A stretch of DNA of 64,000 nucleotides from Filosporella fistucella. Its lineage: Eukaryota > Ascomycota > Leotiomycetes > Helotiales. Position numbers and translations under genes: made by a program. Below, one piece after another: positions 60,249 through 64,000 of the stretch. The stretch is taken from assembly GCA_030077755.1 (NCBI GenBank), contig JAQJZZ010000004.1:1240001-1304000 (forward strand). Direction: 5' to 3'. Each line of letters starts with the position of its first letter. The stretch's first letter is position 1. The notes beneath the pieces are model-generated. The model was given only the letters and a program-made list of their open reading frames with translations. It did no database searches and was not told where the DNA came from.

Positions 60249-60965
60249 TTATCTCCTATCCCCTTTTATCACATAAGCCTCCGCTTTTTCTGCCCTCTCC
60301 TTCCTTGCAACAGTCTCCGGCATGGTCCTCATCAAAGACTCTAGCCCTTTTATGCCCTTGCTCCAGTCTTGCTCTATTTTACTCTGCCTCTCTACAGCCG
60401 CCAAGCCCAGCCTATTTTCTCGAGCCTGCTTCACACTATTCTCTTCTACATCTTTTAATATCTCTTCATCACCCTCAACATCGTCCTTGTACTGCTTCTT
60501 GACATTATCAGTCACCACGCCTGGCATCTTCCTTCTCAGCGCAGCAATCTCTTCAATGAGATCTTCCTCCTGCCTGGCTAGGTCCTTCGCCCGCTCAAAT
60601 AATTTTGTGTTGAATGGTTCATGCTCCTCGATCTCAAGATGAATGGGACTGGATGAGAGGATTGAATTAAGCATTTCCGGAGAGGGATCTAGTCCATTGA
60701 TTGTTATATTCGCAGAGGCTGTTTGAAACACATTGTTGATGTACTGTTGCATTTAGTGCGTATCCCAATGTTTACTCAAACGGATTGAAAATTATACCTC
60801 ATGAACAAGCTCTTCTACACGCTTCCGCATAGGATCTTCATCTTCTCCCTCAATGGGAGGCCAGTCTTTGTCTATCTTGTCGTTCGCGGCGCGTCGAATA
60901 TTAGAGACGAGATATTGGAGATCATCTGGTGACTGCAGCTCGATCTTCCTCTGGAAATCTGTCAT
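60249..60965 (-). CDS. Kinetochore MIND-complex subunit Mis14/NSL1
   Basis: Exons complement(60798..60965, 60249..60743) give 220 aa. The start MTDFQRKIELQSPDDLQYLVSNIRRAANDKID, spliced to YINNVFQTASANITINGLDPSP, matches the Mis14 family. The C-terminal two thirds is coiled coil (RAKDLARQEEDLIEEIAALRRKMPGVV, then EENSVKQARENRLGLAA). Mis14/NSL1 is part of the Mis12/MIND complex that links CENP-C and the Ndc80 complex at kinetochores. The frame is open upstream without an ATG (to about 61070), so a non-ATG or missed 5' exon cannot be excluded, but the chosen Met gives the usual N-terminus. Confidence 0.85.
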
Positions 60966-62431
60966 ATTTCGTCGTAGAGCAAATGCGATTGCGCAGCTCT
61001 TAAGTTCGGGGTTGGAATTTTCTGAATGTGTTGATATTCTAGGGAGTTTCTTTCTCGTATAAAGTTCCACATCGCGTTTTACGACCGTTCAATGTTTTGT
61101 TGTGACATCGGTCCGACGCGGCCGCAGGTCGAATCCGGTTATCGAACATACCTAGATAAGGTATGCGGGGTGGGTGGGGTGAGCTGCTCTTAGTGAGGTA
61201 CGATCTCTTCCTTACCTACCTGTTTACAGTACCAACCTTACCAAGAAATGGCTCACTGAGATAACTACCTAGGCGAGCGCACCTCCCGAACTTCAATTCT
61301 TGCATGCATATTCTGTAAGTGTTTTACAACATACTTATGGTTTCAATTGAAACTTCCAAGCCTATCCTGACTGTGATCAATATGCAGGGAAATGCATGAC
61401 CTCCACTCCTCCCACAGCACGGGATGCTTCCTAGCTGTTATTCCCCTAGCTAGGCTTGCAAGCCCAACTCGCGGGTGCAAGACAACGCAGCAATTGCGTT
61501 GTTCATCACCAAGTAGGAAAATTTTCAGAGACATGAATGAAGCTTTCTTGCATAGAGGCTGGGGGTCACATTGCGGTCAGTGAGTGACGGTGTAAGTCGC
61601 TTCGTGATAGCCCAGCTTTGTGGTTCCGTGCTGCCTCTCAACATATTCGCAACCCTCTTATGTTCCGGCTTTCCGAACAAATCGATATTTCTCTATTGCC
61701 ATGCAAGGCATGTTCAATAGAGTCCATAGCAGGTTACGGTATCTTGCACGTCCTGAAGTCAATCTTTCGTAAAATAAGCGCATGGCTGTTCAATGGTCAC
61801 ATAACTTACTATGTGATTGGCTCCATGTTTCGAGGTCCTGACAGCCGAGTGTCTCAGCGTCTCAGCTCAGTTTGGATGTACCTTGCTTGGAAGACATGCC
61901 TGAGGACTAGTTCATCCAATTATCGATTTATCTGTGTGCTGTTGTAACAAATGTAGGACGGTGACTAGTCCGAGGTCACAGGGGATCCTCCATGAGCCAA
62001 GGGAAGCTTTTCAGCCATCCAAAGTGCGAGGCTGCCCGTATCGCTGCACTTCTGACAAATTGATCCGACTTGAGCCGCCTCTCTCAAATATCAAACTGGT
62101 GCAGACTTGCTATTGTGTACATATGGAGCAAATGTGATCCAATATGATTTCCTAGAATCTGAATCACTAAGTAGAGATACGCCTGTGAGACCCCAACGGC
62201 CTGACCGCTAAATCATAAGCCCAACTCCTCAACCCAATCCTCATTTAATCATTGTGCAATCATCTAGTGGTGGTGCATAACCCATAAAGCCACATCCAAA
62301 TATACTCCGTGTCCAAATAAAACATCGTGGGAATCATATGTTCAATCCCGGCGCCTTCATGTGCAGGTCCCAATATTCCGTGCCTAGGAGCGGAGGCCAT
62401 TTACTCCCAAACAGCCCGATAAGCCGGTAGT
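60966..62431. other. Intergenic 1.5 kb
   Basis: No ORF with recognisable domains. AGGTA/TACCT words occur at about 61150-61275. A GCAGGTCGAATCC stretch near 61125 resembles a tRNA T-arm but has no matching cloverleaf. The Mis14 promoter and the 3' end of the small conserved gene lie here. Confidence 0.4.
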
Positions 62432-63105
62432 CTATTGTGGAAACATTTGCTTGATTTCCTCATCGCTGAGGCGTATTTCGTGGACTGGATCTCGCTTCCG
62501 TTCGAGTGATTCGAAGTCGCACTCAACATAAGACGGGAGGAAGATCTCTGTGAATCGTTACTTTGGAGATTCATCATGAATTGCGTTGCGGGGTATCACA
62601 AACCTGGGTTCCATTCGTACCCTTGAGAAGATCGGACACAAGTGATCTGCCAACATAAAGTTAGCTATACCTGTCCAGGGAGAAGGGTTGGAGTATGAAG
62701 AGAACGACTTACTAATCGTGGAACACCATCAGGATCTCCAATGTTGATGACTGTATGCTCTTGCTTCGATAAAGATGAACCTAATATCGTGTCAGAAACC
62801 GATCGTTTGTGGGGACGGTGAACATTAAATCAAGAAAGAGAATTGTCCAGGCTCCAGCCATCGAAGGAGATCGCCGGGAAGTCAATTCTGACGAGAACAT
62901 AAGGATAGTGACCAAGAAGTAACGTACTCAGTAAACTTGGTCTCCGATCGTGTCCGTATCTGATGCTGGAAGAAACAGGTGTAGATGTCTGTTGTGGTTG
63001 TTGTGGAGTTCGTGGAGAGCTTGAGTAGGACGACGAGGAGCTGGAGCTCTGAGCAGCAGCCTGACCAAAGCCAGTCCTCGCCGGAATGGTAATGGAAGAG
63101 GACAT
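62432..63105 (-). CDS. Small conserved protein of unknown function
   Basis: Exons complement(62928..63105, 62713..62780, 62604..62646, 62432..62547) give 134 aa. The N-terminus MSSSITIPARTGFGQAA and a long Ser run (QSSSSSSSYSSSPRTPQQPQQ) are disordered. The C-terminal half looks folded: TVINIGDPDGVPRLITCVRSSQGYEWNPEIFLPSYVECDF, then ERKRDPVHEIRLSDEEIKQMFPQ. Three introns in so short a gene, each restoring sense, argue for a real product. I do not recognise a domain. No signal peptide or transmembrane segment is seen. It is divergent from RPT3 by 512 bases; shared regulation with the proteasome is conjecture. Confidence 0.72.
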
Positions 63106-63617
63106 AATGATTGAACTAAAGAGATTTGAAAGACCTCGAAAAGAGTATAAGCCCAGAAAACCGTCGTAAGCAAGACTGCAACAGTTGTGGTCGAAGAAAG
63201 GTGGTGATAGTGGTTGTGAATGAAGGAAAGCCGGGCGTTGATCATCCACTCCACTGACTCAAGATGTGAGTCTACGTCTGCCAGTCATGCCCCGGGGAGA
63301 TGTGATAAGAGCGAGCATCGGACCTTCCGCTGCCAAGTTCCGCTCCGCTGAGCTTTCCACTCCACTCCACTCCACTCTTGCTTCCTCATTCCTACCCTAG
63401 TGGCCGCTAACACTTTCCTAGACTAGAGCCGAATTCGTCCATTCGTAAGAGAAGCTGCCTTCAAGCGCGTCGTATTGTAGGAGACCTGAGTTGGACCTCA
63501 CTTTTCACATCAAAGCTTGACAACTCACATCATCACCTTCCGCACTACCTTCGCAGTTGAAAAAATAGATTCTGCTGCATCCACGCTTTACATACAAAAT
63601 CGATAACAGATACGAAA
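63106..63617. promoter_or_regulatory. Divergent promoter region upstream of RPT3
   Basis: 512 bases with a TCCAC tandem array at 63356-63375. I looked for, but did not find, the yeast Rpn4 box GGTGGCAAA. Confidence 0.45.
63356..63375. repeat. (TCCAC)4 microsatellite
   Basis: Four perfect TCCAC units in the promoter region between the small conserved gene and RPT3. Confidence 0.85.
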
Positions 63618-64000
63618 ATGGGTGACGTTATGGTAGAGAACTCAGCGACACAGGTGTTGCCTCACCGAAAACAAATGCCATCCTCGATACCAAATATCGA
63701 TTCGCTGGAAGGCCTGGGAACAGATGGTAGCGATGAATACTCCACGATGAAGAAGCTTCAACGGCATCTGGAGTGAGTCTAGCCACTGCCTCTGTATTGT
63801 CCAATACTGATAGGTGTTAGGTACATCCAGCTGCAGGAGGAATACATTAAGGACGAGCAAAGGTACGCCTCCAGGAATCGAATTATCTCCATTCCCTGTA
63901 CTGATTAATCCTAGGAGTCTGAAGCGGGAGCTGGTACGGGCACAAGAGGAGATCAAGCGCATTCAGAGTGTCCCTCTAGTTATTGGACAGTTTATGGAGG
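63618..64000 (+). CDS. RPT3: 26S proteasome regulatory subunit RPT3 (5' part; window edge)
   Basis: Exons 63618..63772, 63821..63862 and 63915..64000, continuing beyond the window. The visible N-terminus is [18 protein letters not shown], then [15 protein letters not shown] joined to [29 protein letters not shown]. This coiled coil and the start of the OB fold are characteristic of RPT3 (PSMC4/6B), one of six AAA+ ATPases in the base of the 19S particle. The AAA+ core would lie downstream, off the window. Exon 2 is only 42 bases. Confidence 0.93.

Noticed and set aside
61100..61150. Possible tRNA (T-arm-like GCAGGTCGAATCC)
   Set aside because: No matching acceptor, D or anticodon arms around it.
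1..64000. CRISPR arrays, prokaryotic operons or phage genes
   Set aside because: The window is intron-rich eukaryotic DNA; no regularly spaced repeats were seen.

Overview
This window is nuclear DNA of a filamentous ascomycete (Pezizomycotina). The evidence is the set of fungal orthologues (POM152, SQS1, ATG4, WHI5/NRM1 type, Mis14, SLM type), short introns of mostly 45-150 bases with GTRNGT donors and CTAAC/CTGAC branch points, and gene density near one per 2.5 kb. A leotiomycete such as a Helotiales species is my best guess, but that is inference from overall protein similarity, not a search.

I support 25 protein-coding genes, of which 23 are complete and two are cut by the window edges (SQS1 at the left, RPT3 at the right). 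I rebuilt exons by hand. Every complete model keeps an open frame across all junctions and has a length divisible by three. I saw no rRNA, intact tRNA, CRISPR array, intact transposon or secondary-metabolite cluster.

Layout: 1-9.3 kb holds SQS1(-), ATG4(+), JJJ1(-) and an SPX-RING protein(-). 9.3-11.9 kb is gene-free and rich in TACCT-type repeats, with an AT-rich island. 11.9-20.6 kb holds an FBXO21-like protein(+), a UCH deubiquitinase(-) and the pore-membrane nucleoporin POM152(+). 20.7-24.5 kb holds a fungal DUF7730-like protein(-) and a CYP52-like P450(-). 24.5-27.5 kb is gene-free. 27.5-36.1 kb holds a WHI5/NRM1-type repressor(-), a YIL108W-type metalloprotease(+) and phosphatidylserine synthase(+). 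36.7-49.8 kb holds GAR1(-), ThrRS(+), SLM1-type F-BAR/PH(+), a HAD hydrolase(-), an HNH-domain protein(+) and SHMT(-). 51-64 kb holds RPA34(-), GRC3(+), MSH2(-), TRM10(+), Mis14/NSL1(-), a small conserved protein(-) and RPT3(+).

The genes are mainly housekeeping. Several are arranged as divergent pairs over short shared promoters with related roles: RPA34/GRC3 (rRNA synthesis and processing), GAR1/ThrRS (rRNA modification and tRNA charging) and MSH2/TRM10. The clearest oddities are a 12-base micro-exon in the HAD gene, a probable GC-AG intron in GRC3, an over-represented intergenic decamer ACTGTACTGT that forms a perfect inverted repeat at one site, an uncharacterised HNH protein, and gene-free blocks rich in short ACCT-type repeats. 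I did not find a convincing new multi-gene system.
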